Assembly: GCA_027623015.1 (NCBI GenBank) | Contig: JAQBVR010000007.1 | Coordinates: 1 to 47,829, forward strand | Origin: a bacterium | Lineage (GTDB): Bacteria; Patescibacteriota; Gracilibacteria; Peribacterales; Peribacteraceae | Direction: 5' to 3' | DNA: 47,829 bases | Shown: one piece after another, positions 42,174 through 47,829 of the stretch | How the letters are laid out: the number at the start of each line of letters is the position of its first letter | Numbering within the stretch: the first letter of the stretch is position 1 | Translations under genes and position numbers: made by a program | Notes under the pieces: model-generated | Databases searched by the model: none | What the model saw: only the letters and a program-made list of their open reading frames with translations | What the model was told of the DNA's origin: nothing

Positions 42174-43563
42174 TATCTTCTCAGGCTTAGACCGTAGTGT
42201 CTTCGATACACCTAACCCATCTCCCTACGCAGATGGACTAGCGAAAGGTCTAACAGAAGATCTTGTTCGACAGATTAGTAGTGATAAATCTGAACCTACA
42301 TGGATGCTCGAGCACCGTCTAGAGAGCTTTCGTATTTATAAAGAGAAGCCCATGCCAAACTGGGGTCCAAGCCTTGACGGTCTTGAGCTCGAAAACATCT
42401 TGTACTATGCCAGACCTGGTACAAAGGAGACAGATAACTGGGATGAAGTGCCAGATGACATTCGTCGTGTATATGACCGTCTCGGTATACCAGAAGCTGA
42501 GCGTAAGGTGCTTGCGGGCGTTGGTGCGCAGTATGAAAGTGAGATGATCTACCACAACTTAAAAGAGAAGTGGGAAGAGAAGGGAGTCGTCTTTCTGGAT
42601 ATGGATGATGCGGTGCAAGAGCATGAAGAACTCGTGAAGGAATACTTCATGCAATGCGTTCCCAATACAGATCATAAGTTTGCTGCACTTCATGGTGCGG
42701 TGTGGTCTGGTGGTACGTTCTTGCATGTGCCTGCAGGTGTCGAGATAACAGAACCACTTCAGGCGTACTTTCGTATGAACGCAAAGAACATGGGACAGTT
42801 TGAGCACACGCTTATCATCGTCGAAGAGGGGGCAACCGCACACTACATAGAAGGTTGCAGTGCACCGAAGTATGGGAGTATGGGCCTCCATGCAGGTCTT
42901 GTAGAGATCTTTGCGAAGCCTGGGTCTTCTGTGCGCTATAGCAGCGTAGAGAACTGGAGTCGCGATACATTTAACCTCAACACCAAGCGGGCCATCGTAG
43001 AGCGTGATGCAACGATGCAGTGGGTGGGTGGGAACTTGGGCAGTGGAACGACGATGCTCTACCCGTGTTCGGTCTTAGTCGGTGAAGGTGCACGGTGTGA
43101 CCACATGGGTATCGCGTTTGCAAACGAAGGACAGTGGCAAGACACAGGTGCAAAGGTACTGCACATGGCTCCGCATACTACGAGTAACGTTGTGTCGAAG
43201 TCTATCTCGAAAGCAGGAGGCACGAGCGTGTACCGTGGCATGCTCAAAGTCGCACCGCATGCCTATGGATGCACTGCGAGTGTAGAGTGCGATGCGCTGC
43301 TTCTCGATGAAGACAGTCGTACCGACACGATTCCAGATATTCAAATCCGTAACAACGATGTTACTATTGCTCACGAAGCTACAGTCGGGAAGCTCTCCGA
43401 AGAGGACATCTTCTATCTTACAAGCAGAGGCATAGCAGATGAAGAAGCCAAAGCCATGATCGTCAATGGATTCATCGAGCCAATAGTTCGATTGCTTCCC
43501 CTTGAATACGCAGTCGAGATGAACAGGCTTATAGAGTTGGAGATGGAAGGGTCCGTTGGTTAG
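42160..43563 (+). CDS. sufB: Fe-S scaffold protein SufB
   Basis: A 467-residue SufB of normal length. Typical segments are MIYHNLKEKWEEKGVVFLDMDDAV, KFAALHGAVWSGGTFLHVPAGVEI, AHYIEGCSAP, SVRYSSVENWS and YRGMLKVAPHAYGCTASVECDALLLDEDS. It ends with the C-terminal SufB/D motif IPDIQIRNNDVTIAHEATVGKLSEEDIFYLTSRG (in part), including the His and Glu. It forms the SufBCD complex with SufC (36769) and SufD (44917). The start overlaps the 72-aa gene, and no Shine-Dalgarno sequence is present. The 3' end overlaps the antisense 129-aa gene by 35 bp. Confidence 0.96.
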   Translation: MSEGNIFSGLDRSVFDTPNPSPYADGLAKGLTEDLVRQISSDKSEPTWMLEHRLESFRIYKEKPMPNWGPSLDGLELENILYYARPGTKETDNWDEVPDDIRRVYDRLGIPEAERKVLAGVGAQYESEMIYHNLKEKWEEKGVVFLDMDDAVQEHEELVKEYFMQCVPNTDHKFAALHGAVWSGGTFLHVPAGVEITEPLQAYFRMNAKNMGQFEHTLIIVEEGATAHYIEGCSAPKYGSMGLHAGLVEIFAKPGSSVRYSSVENWSRDTFNLNTKRAIVERDATMQWVGGNLGSGTTMLYPCSVLVGEGARCDHMGIAFANEGQWQDTGAKVLHMAPHTTSNVVSKSISKAGGTSVYRGMLKVAPHAYGCTASVECDALLLDEDSRTDTIPDIQIRNNDVTIAHEATVGKLSEEDIFYLTSRGIADEEAKAMIVNGFIEPIVRLLPLEYAVEMNRLIELEMEGSVG

Positions 43564-43918
43564 CCCTCGCTCTGCTTGCACCTTCAGCAATTACTCTCCA
43601 TATTTTCCGTTTTTCTTCCAATGTAGATAACTGTTCTGCTTGTTCGTAGGTGACGTTAGCAGTCTCTAGAAATTTTCTAGCTGCCCTTATAAGTAAGTTT
43701 CTTATTGTATGTATATAGTTATTATTTGGCATTAGTTTATGAGTCATACCAAACTCCTTTTCCCAGTTAGTTTTATCGCAAATGCGCTCTACTTCTGCCC
43801 TTGTTGCAATGCTATATTTTTCTAGTACTGCTACAAGACTTGGTCCATCGATTGTTGCTTCTAGCTCAGCTATTTGTTCATCGTTCGGAACCCAAAGAAG
43901 ATTTTGGTGAGAGACCAT
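43529..43918 (-). CDS. Small helical protein A between sufB and sufD
   Basis: A 129-residue soluble, mostly helical protein (IAELEATIDGPSLVAVLEKYS, YEQAEQLSTLEEKRKIWRVI). No known motif. Its ATG overlaps the TAA of the preceding gene (TAATG), so the two are coupled; a TTG five codons earlier is less likely. The basic tail (ARANQRTLPSPTL) is encoded opposite the end of sufB. Confidence 0.6.
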   Translation of the reverse strand: MVSHQNLLWVPNDEQIAELEATIDGPSLVAVLEKYSIATRAEVERICDKTNWEKEFGMTHKLMPNNNYIHTIRNLLIRAARKFLETANVTYEQAEQLSTLEEKRKIWRVIAEGASRARANQRTLPSPTL

Positions 43919-44301
43919 TAGTTTCGATGGCAAATAAATAATTCTTTAATTCTTATTGCTGCTTTTGTGACATTTAGATCTCTCTCACAGAGAAGATCAC
44001 ATGCCCCCTGTTGCACTTCTGGTGAACTCGGCACTGCTCCTGTAGCAATCAATTGCAACAATGTATTGAGCTTGCTCTGACTACCAATCTGCTGAGCAAG
44101 TTCTTGAATTGGTAATCCTGGAATAGGATCCCCAGTTGTCAGTGCTCGCGCAATTCGCAGTGCACTAAAACGTCCGGCACGAAATGCAGGACCTTTGACC
44201 AATTCATCTTCTCCGGCAACTTTCATTGGAGACATATGTTCTTTAGTAGAGAAGAGAGTCCCTTGCCCTTCTGCTTGCCCTTTATAGCGAGGTAGAACCA
44301 T
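43918..44301 (-). CDS. Small helical protein B between sufB and sufD
   Basis: A 127-residue soluble protein. A polar N-terminus (about 1-40) precedes a helical part (about 41-127) with LPIQELAQQIGSQSKLNTLLQLI and a possible HEAT-like pair of helices. TAATTT ends 7 nt before the ATG. Function unknown. Confidence 0.6.
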   Translation of the reverse strand: MVLPRYKGQAEGQGTLFSTKEHMSPMKVAGEDELVKGPAFRAGRFSALRIARALTTGDPIPGLPIQELAQQIGSQSKLNTLLQLIATGAVPSSPEVQQGACDLLCERDLNVTKAAIRIKELFICHRN

Positions 44302-44308
44302 AGAGAAA

Positions 44309-44314
44309 AAATTA
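44309..44314 (-). promoter_or_regulatory. -10 box of small protein B
   Basis: TAATTT with 7 nt to the ATG at 44301. Confidence 0.45.
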
Positions 44315-44344
44315 CTCTTTTGCCTTGGCTAAGGCAAGGAAAAT

Positions 44345-44794
44345 TTACACAAGCTTGCTAAATTCGCCTTCATGGCCGTCATCGTCATCGTTTTCTGCAT
44401 TTCTTTCAGCATTGCTTTTTCTTCGCAATAATTCCTCCATAACCATTTGGAAGCCAGCTATAGATGCTATCAGGGGATTTAGAGATAAGTCTCTAATCTC
44501 AACTAATGAGAGATTTGCAGTAGAATTTGGAATAAGTAGTACAATTTGCTCCCTGCAATACCTAGGTAGGTTCGCTATCGCTTCACGCATCGTATTGTCT
44601 GTATCCAAGAGGATATTGGCTACAACTTGTGGCTTTAGTCGTAGAAGGTGATTTACCGCCCTTCGCTCTTCTGTGTCTAATATTGCTACTTCAGCATCGT
44701 AAATCTCTTGTGAAATGCCCCATTCTCGATTTACTGTATCGTTCGGAGTGTTTCCACTCGGCTGACTTGGCCCACCAATTGGATCAGTTCCCAT
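44345..44794 (-). CDS. Small protein C between sufB and sufD
   Basis: A 149-residue protein. A disordered N-terminus (GGPSQPSGNTPND) leads to helices (about 22-130) and an acidic tail (NAENDDDDGHEGEF). ATG 44794 is chosen because a perfect TATAAT ends 6 nt upstream; ATG 44809 would lie upstream of the transcription start. It is the third small minus-strand gene interrupting the suf genes. No family recognised. Confidence 0.6.
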   Translation of the reverse strand: MGTDPIGGPSQPSGNTPNDTVNREWGISQEIYDAEVAILDTEERRAVNHLLRLKPQVVANILLDTDNTMREAIANLPRYCREQIVLLIPNSTANLSLVEIRDLSLNPLIASIAGFQMVMEELLRRKSNAERNAENDDDDGHEGEFSKLV

Positions 44795-44800
44795 ATGTAT

Positions 44801-44806
44801 ATTATA
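44801..44806 (-). promoter_or_regulatory. -10 box deciding the start of small protein C
   Basis: TATAAT preceded by TG, with 6 nt (ATACAT) to ATG 44794. The box lies inside the longer open frame. Confidence 0.7.
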
Positions 44807-44903
44807 CATTACTTATAGAATTGTGTCTATTCTTCGTCGGGCTCAGAATGACACCAATGTTTTTTTATTAAAACAACCTCAGATGCCGATAGCATCTTCA
44901 TGT

Positions 44904-44909
44904 TAAGCT
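44904..44909 (+). promoter_or_regulatory. -10 box of sufD
   Basis: TAAGCT with 7 nt (AATACTA) to ATG 44917. It gives sufD its own promoter, separate from sufB. Confidence 0.5.
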
Positions 44910-44916
44910 AATACTA

Positions 44917-45765
44917 ATGGAGTTAGATATCACCGACATCGATGGCAAGAAGCATTTGGTTATACCACAAAATCAGACGATTGATGCTGTGCAGGAATAC
45001 TCTGTACAAGATGCAACAACAGATCTGCAGATCCATGCAGAGGCAAGAAGCAGCGCGACAGTAAGTATCGTCATAGATCCAGATGATGATGTATGTAAGT
45101 GCTCGTTGCACATTGTTGTAGACGCAGGAGCAAAGCTTACAGTGCTACTTTTGCAAGTTGCAAAGTCTAAGAGCGTATCTATTTCGCAGTCATCTCAGAT
45201 AGCAGATGGTGCGCACTTGCGTTTGCACAACATTACTCTCGGAGGAGAGGATGTATCGCACGATATAGAGTCGCACCTTCTCGGTCAGCATGCCGTAAGT
45301 GATATCGACTGGATCTTCTATGCACGGAACAAAGAGAAACAAAAACTCTCTGCGACAAATGTATTTGAAGGTCGTGCAGGCGGAGGAGAGATCAACATGC
45401 GTGGTGTCGCGCAGGACTCAGCACACGTTGTCTGTAATGGCATGATCAACATTGGCGAGGGGGGTGGAGAAACAGACACGTACTTAACCGAAGAGGTGCT
45501 CATGCTCGACAAAACTGCAAAGGTAGATGCTATCCCTGGGCTGGAAATAAAAACCAATGATGTGAAAGCAAGTCACAGCGCAACTGTTGCGAAGGTTACC
45601 GAGGCAGATCTATTTTATTTTGCTGCGCGAGGGATACCTACAGATCAAGCACGTCAAATGTACGTTCTTGGGTTTTTAGAAGATCTAACTAAAAGGATTG
45701 CAGCTCCAGATCTTAGCAAGAAAGTACTGCAGGAAGTCGAAAAGAAGTATATGTTTATAGTCTAG
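44917..45765 (+). CDS. sufD: Short SufD-like Fe-S assembly protein
   Basis: A 282-residue SufB/SufD-family protein, much shorter than usual SufD (about 420). It keeps the beta-helix core and the C-terminal signature KVDAIPGLEIKTNDVKASHSATV with the conserved His, then LFYFAARGIPTDQARQMYVLGFL. The N-terminal helical region of normal SufD is missing. With SufB and SufC it should complete the scaffold. Neither a cysteine desulfurase (SufS) nor a sulfur shuttle (SufE/SufU) is in the window. Confidence 0.85.
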   Translation: MELDITDIDGKKHLVIPQNQTIDAVQEYSVQDATTDLQIHAEARSSATVSIVIDPDDDVCKCSLHIVVDAGAKLTVLLLQVAKSKSVSISQSSQIADGAHLRLHNITLGGEDVSHDIESHLLGQHAVSDIDWIFYARNKEKQKLSATNVFEGRAGGGEINMRGVAQDSAHVVCNGMINIGEGGGETDTYLTEEVLMLDKTAKVDAIPGLEIKTNDVKASHSATVAKVTEADLFYFAARGIPTDQARQMYVLGFLEDLTKRIAAPDLSKKVLQEVEKKYMFIV

Positions 45766-46378
45766 GTGTTACACCGCTTTTATCGACGATGAAGAGGTCT
45801 GTGGTAAGCTCGTAAGTTTCTTCTGCTTCGAACTCAGTGTTTACTTGTTCTATAAAAGCTTCCTCGAGAGGGAAGTTTGCTGGCCAAGCGATGAGTATGT
45901 CTCGCATAGGGATCGCTACTGTCGCCCCCTCCCCAAGTTCATCGATGATCCGCTTCTGTACAGCCTTTGATACTAAGCGACTTGCTGCGAAGCCATCTCC
46001 TGTTTCGATGATGAGGTATTTTTCATTCTCTGATGTTCCTGCGTTGGATACATCGAATGCGGGAGTCTCTGTAAGAGCAGTAAAGTTCTTCATTGCTTGT
46101 TTGTGTAACGTTTGTTGGTTGATGCCGAGCTGTTCTAGTTGAGGCTGCATAATGAAGTCATAGCGTGTCTCATCGTCAAAGACATACCCAATATCGAGAC
46201 TATCTGAAAATGATGCATGGACGAGTGGCATGAGGTCTTTGTTTTTGGTGCGCATGAGTTGAGGAAGTACTGTACCTTTCGCCATAGCCCATTCAGGAGT
46301 CTCTGTATTTCTCAGCATCATATAGCCCCCTCCGAGGAGAATAGCCAAGCCGATAATGATGAGAATCTTCTTTTGCAT
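45755..46378 (-). CDS. Membrane-anchored DUF1444-like protein
   Basis: A 207-residue protein with an N-terminal transmembrane helix (ILIIIGLAILLGGGYMML) and an outside or cytosolic alpha/beta domain. The stretch YLIIETGDGFAASRLV followed by VAIPMRDILIAWPANF resembles DUF1444 (YtpQ-like) proteins, whose function is unknown. TAACCT lies 9 nt before the ATG. It overlaps sufD tail to tail by 11 bp. Confidence 0.65.
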   Translation of the reverse strand: MQKKILIIIGLAILLGGGYMMLRNTETPEWAMAKGTVLPQLMRTKNKDLMPLVHASFSDSLDIGYVFDDETRYDFIMQPQLEQLGINQQTLHKQAMKNFTALTETPAFDVSNAGTSENEKYLIIETGDGFAASRLVSKAVQKRIIDELGEGATVAIPMRDILIAWPANFPLEEAFIEQVNTEFEAEETYELTTDLFIVDKSGVTPRL

Positions 46379-46424
46379 GCAACAAGGAGGTTAAGCGTGA
46401 TTCACCTATTTTTCAATAATTACA

Positions 46425-47033
46425 TCAGGGAATAAGCTCGTGAATCTTTTGCCATATAGCTTTTGCTGTGGCATGGATATCGATGTTCCATAGAGAGTTA
46501 CTTATCTCTTGTCTTAGTTCCGGTGTAGTAAGGATTGCTGTAGTGGCTAAAACTACCATACCCATAGTAACAATGACCAATCCCCTATCTACCGGCTCCC
46601 TTCGTTCCAGTGATCTTTCAAGTGCAGCTATATCGACTGGATCTGCAAAAGTACCTAATGCTGGTTGAGGGGTTGGATGTTGAGCATATGGAACGGAAAA
46701 TTCAGGGAAATGGTAAGTTTTGGAGATGCCTTTTATGTCTTCCCCATTGGAATGTCGCAACGGACAAAACATTTTAACCGATACCTTAAGCGTGAGTACA
46801 AAACCTGAATCACGTACAATTTCCACTTTTGTCCTTGAAGGATTTAGTATTGACTTAGGAGACTGAGGGATGACTGCCCAACATGACTGCCCATCGATAA
46901 TCGTTGGGCCATGTTGCATTTGTGGCTTGCCGAAAACTTGGTAACCGAGTTTTGTTTGGATAGCAGCAACCACGAATGGCTTCTGTGCATCGGTTAGTTC
47001 AGACGTTTCTCTGTTGGGTTCACTCTCTGACAT
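46425..47033 (-). CDS. Tail-anchored membrane protein, unknown
   Basis: A 202-residue protein. The N-terminal 145 residues are soluble and strand-rich. A single transmembrane helix (GLVIVTMGMVVLATTAILTT, about 151-170) lies near the C-terminus, followed by an amphipathic segment. The topology suggests a tail-anchored protein with a cytosolic domain. AAGGAA lies only 2 nt before the ATG, too close for a ribosome site. I do not recognise the family. Confidence 0.6.
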   Translation of the reverse strand: MSESEPNRETSELTDAQKPFVVAAIQTKLGYQVFGKPQMQHGPTIIDGQSCWAVIPQSPKSILNPSRTKVEIVRDSGFVLTLKVSVKMFCPLRHSNGEDIKGISKTYHFPEFSVPYAQHPTPQPALGTFADPVDIAALERSLERREPVDRGLVIVTMGMVVLATTAILTTPELRQEISNSLWNIDIHATAKAIWQKIHELIP

Positions 47034-47203
47034 AGTTCCTTAGTATTCCCCCCTGCTGAAGTGAATGCAAATTTCATATGTAAAAGCATAATAATCTTTG
47101 CATTGCTCTAGTTTTAGGGATAAAACATAAGGTGTTCGTCAGAATTCCATCCTATACGGATGGCCATTTCAGCTCTTTGCACACCTCAGGGGAGAGAAGA
47201 CCG
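47034..47203. other. Spacer between divergent membrane-protein genes
   Basis: Contains a CCATCC/GGATGG foldback (about 47147-47163) in what is probably the leader of the 113-aa gene. Nothing else is recognised. Confidence 0.4.
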
Positions 47204-47545
47204 ATGCTTAAGATCTTCGTATTACTCGGATTGCTGGTTTTCTGTGTTCTGGTGTGGCTCTTGGGAGCCTATGTGATTGCGTTTATTGTTTCTGTGGTTG
47301 TGATGTTCCTGTTGGTACATGCATTTCATGACTTCAGATGCAGGTGCAATCGTCATGAAGGCTCGTGGCCACACTGGGCAAATGCATCTCTCTCGATAGT
47401 TTTTATCGGGATTGGTTACGGCATGGTTTCCTGGCAGATCGAGTCAGCGTTTTTTGGTATAACAAAAAAACATCCTTCGACTCTCCGCCTTTGGCGGATC
47501 GCTCAGGATGAAAAATCAAAGATTTTTCACAGCATTGTTGAGTAG
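47204..47545 (+). CDS. Small membrane protein whose C-terminus runs into a repeat
   Basis: A 113-residue protein with two long adjacent hydrophobic segments (about 3-45, LKIFVLLGLLVFCVLVWLLG and on) and a third (about 66-80). Between them lies a His/Cys-rich loop (FHDFRCRCNRHEGSWPHW) that could bind metal. GGGGAGAGAAG lies about 6 nt upstream, the only Shine-Dalgarno-like leader seen here. The last 20-odd residues (PSTLRLWRIAQDEK ...) are encoded by the dispersed GAGTCGAAG-family repeat. The frame is open upstream to GTG 47132. Confidence 0.5.
   Translation: MLKIFVLLGLLVFCVLVWLLGAYVIAFIVSVVVMFLLVHAFHDFRCRCNRHEGSWPHWANASLSIVFIGIGYGMVSWQIESAFFGITKKHPSTLRLWRIAQDEKSKIFHSIVE
47472..47529. repeat. 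GAGTCGAAG-family repeat plus hairpin
   Basis: CTTCGACTC, palindrome TCCGCCTTTGGCGGA and CTCAGGATGA, followed directly by TGAAAAATC-aaa-GATTTTTCA (47509-47529), a perfect 9-bp hairpin. It may terminate both converging transcripts. Confidence 0.65.
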
Positions 47546-47562
47546 AGAATGTAATCACCGGG

Positions 47563-47608
47563 CCCCAATCTTCTACGCCCTTGCAAGGCAAGGTGCAAAA
47601 GGTTGGGG
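47563..47608 (-). terminator. Hairpin downstream of 16S rRNA
   Basis: CCCCAA ... TTGGGG with an inner CTT/AAG and CCTTG/CAAGG. It lies about 80 nt beyond the 16S 3' end on the minus strand and could be an rRNA processing stem or terminator. Confidence 0.45.
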
Positions 47609-47688
47609 GATGTTCCCCGGGCAATTAGATACATGATGGCAAAGTTTGAACATCGGCCAGCGCATGCACTTCAGAGAAAATTCCCTGG

Positions 47689-47829
47689 TAAGGAAGTGTT
47701 CCATCCGCAGGTTCTCCTACGGATACCTTGTTACGACTTAGTCCCAATCAGCAGTTTCACCGTGGTACCCCTCCCGAGGGATGAGGGTGCTTCGGGCGCC
47801 CCTGCCTTTCATGACTTGACGGGCGGTGA
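47689..47829 (-). rRNA. rrs: 16S ribosomal RNA, 3' end (partial)
   Basis: On the minus strand the last 141 nt of 16S rRNA are present and the gene continues past the window edge. Helix 44 flank CACCGCCCGTCAAGTCATGA, AAGTCGTAACAAGGTATCC and GTAGGAGAACCTGCGG are unmistakable. The 3' end reads GGAACACTTCCTTA where GGATCACCTCCTTA is standard, so the anti-Shine-Dalgarno core is altered by one base (CCTCC to CTTCC). No tRNA or 23S follows in the 140 nt before the next gene, and none occurs elsewhere in the window. Confidence 0.97.

Noticed and set aside
47034-47040. AAGGAA before the 202-aa gene as a ribosome site matching the altered 16S tail
   Set aside because: It ends only 2 nt from the ATG, too close to function, and no other gene shows it.
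47132-47203. Upstream GTG start for the 113-aa membrane protein
   Set aside because: The extra 24 codons cross a CCATCC/GGATGG foldback and a purine-rich leader and put polar sequence before the first membrane helix.
1-47829. tRNA genes and insertion sequences
   Set aside because: No cloverleaf with a convincing T-arm and no transposase was found by eye; a tRNAscan-type search could still find one.

Overview
The window looks like chromosome from a small-genome candidate-phyla bacterium (Patescibacteria/CPR, perhaps Peregrinibacteria/Peribacteria-like; inferred from gene style, not proven). The genetic code is standard: UGA ends several genes. Almost all genes are single-copy housekeeping genes. 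The clearest exception is an 8.8 kb operon of five secreted cysteine-rich proteins that I cannot assign to any family.

Layout. 81-8338 (minus): coiled-coil protein, aspS, nrdR, tsaC, dnaE. 8489-17338 (minus): five overlapping genes, each starting with a signal peptide, including a HEVVH metalloprotease-like protein. 17532-21570: two-OB-fold ssb (plus), then murB, a two-helix membrane protein and gltX (minus). 21676-22758: an LpxC-like deacetylase (plus). 23288-27027 (minus): lipoprotein cyclophilin, murG, shikimate-kinase-like, ftsW. 27163-30614: a GT2 glycosyltransferase (plus) facing an MBOAT/SGNH O-acyltransferase pair (minus). 30761-35940 (plus): tsaB, secA, holB, TPR protein. 36325-45765: ferredoxin, sufC, a small protein, a SIMPL protein, fumarase, malate dehydrogenase, two membrane proteins, sufB, three small minus-strand genes, and a short sufD. 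45755-47545: three membrane proteins. 47689-47829: the 3' end of a 16S rRNA gene on the minus strand, with no 23S downstream of it.

Expression. In 21 genes a TAnnnT-type -10 box lies 5-7 nt (usually exactly 6) before the start codon, so the mRNA would begin at or next to AUG/GUG. Even operon-internal genes show almost no Shine-Dalgarno sequence. The 16S tail reads CACTTCCTTA where CACCTCCTTA is usual. The -10 spacing helps choose the starts of sufC, the 154-aa, 72-aa and 149-aa genes, and suggests a non-standard AUU start for fumarase.

Repeats. A recurrent feature is arrays of 7-bp units of many different sequences (GAATTAT, GTTGCGG, TTTGGGA, GTTACTT, AAATTGC, CCAAATA, GTTGTAG and others). 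They lie just upstream of promoters, often as inverted arms, or in frame inside tsaC, dnaE, murG, tsaB and fumarase. They recall the heptanucleotide STRR repeats of cyanobacteria. A compact multi-branched RNA fold at 36134-36274 is a candidate new ncRNA.
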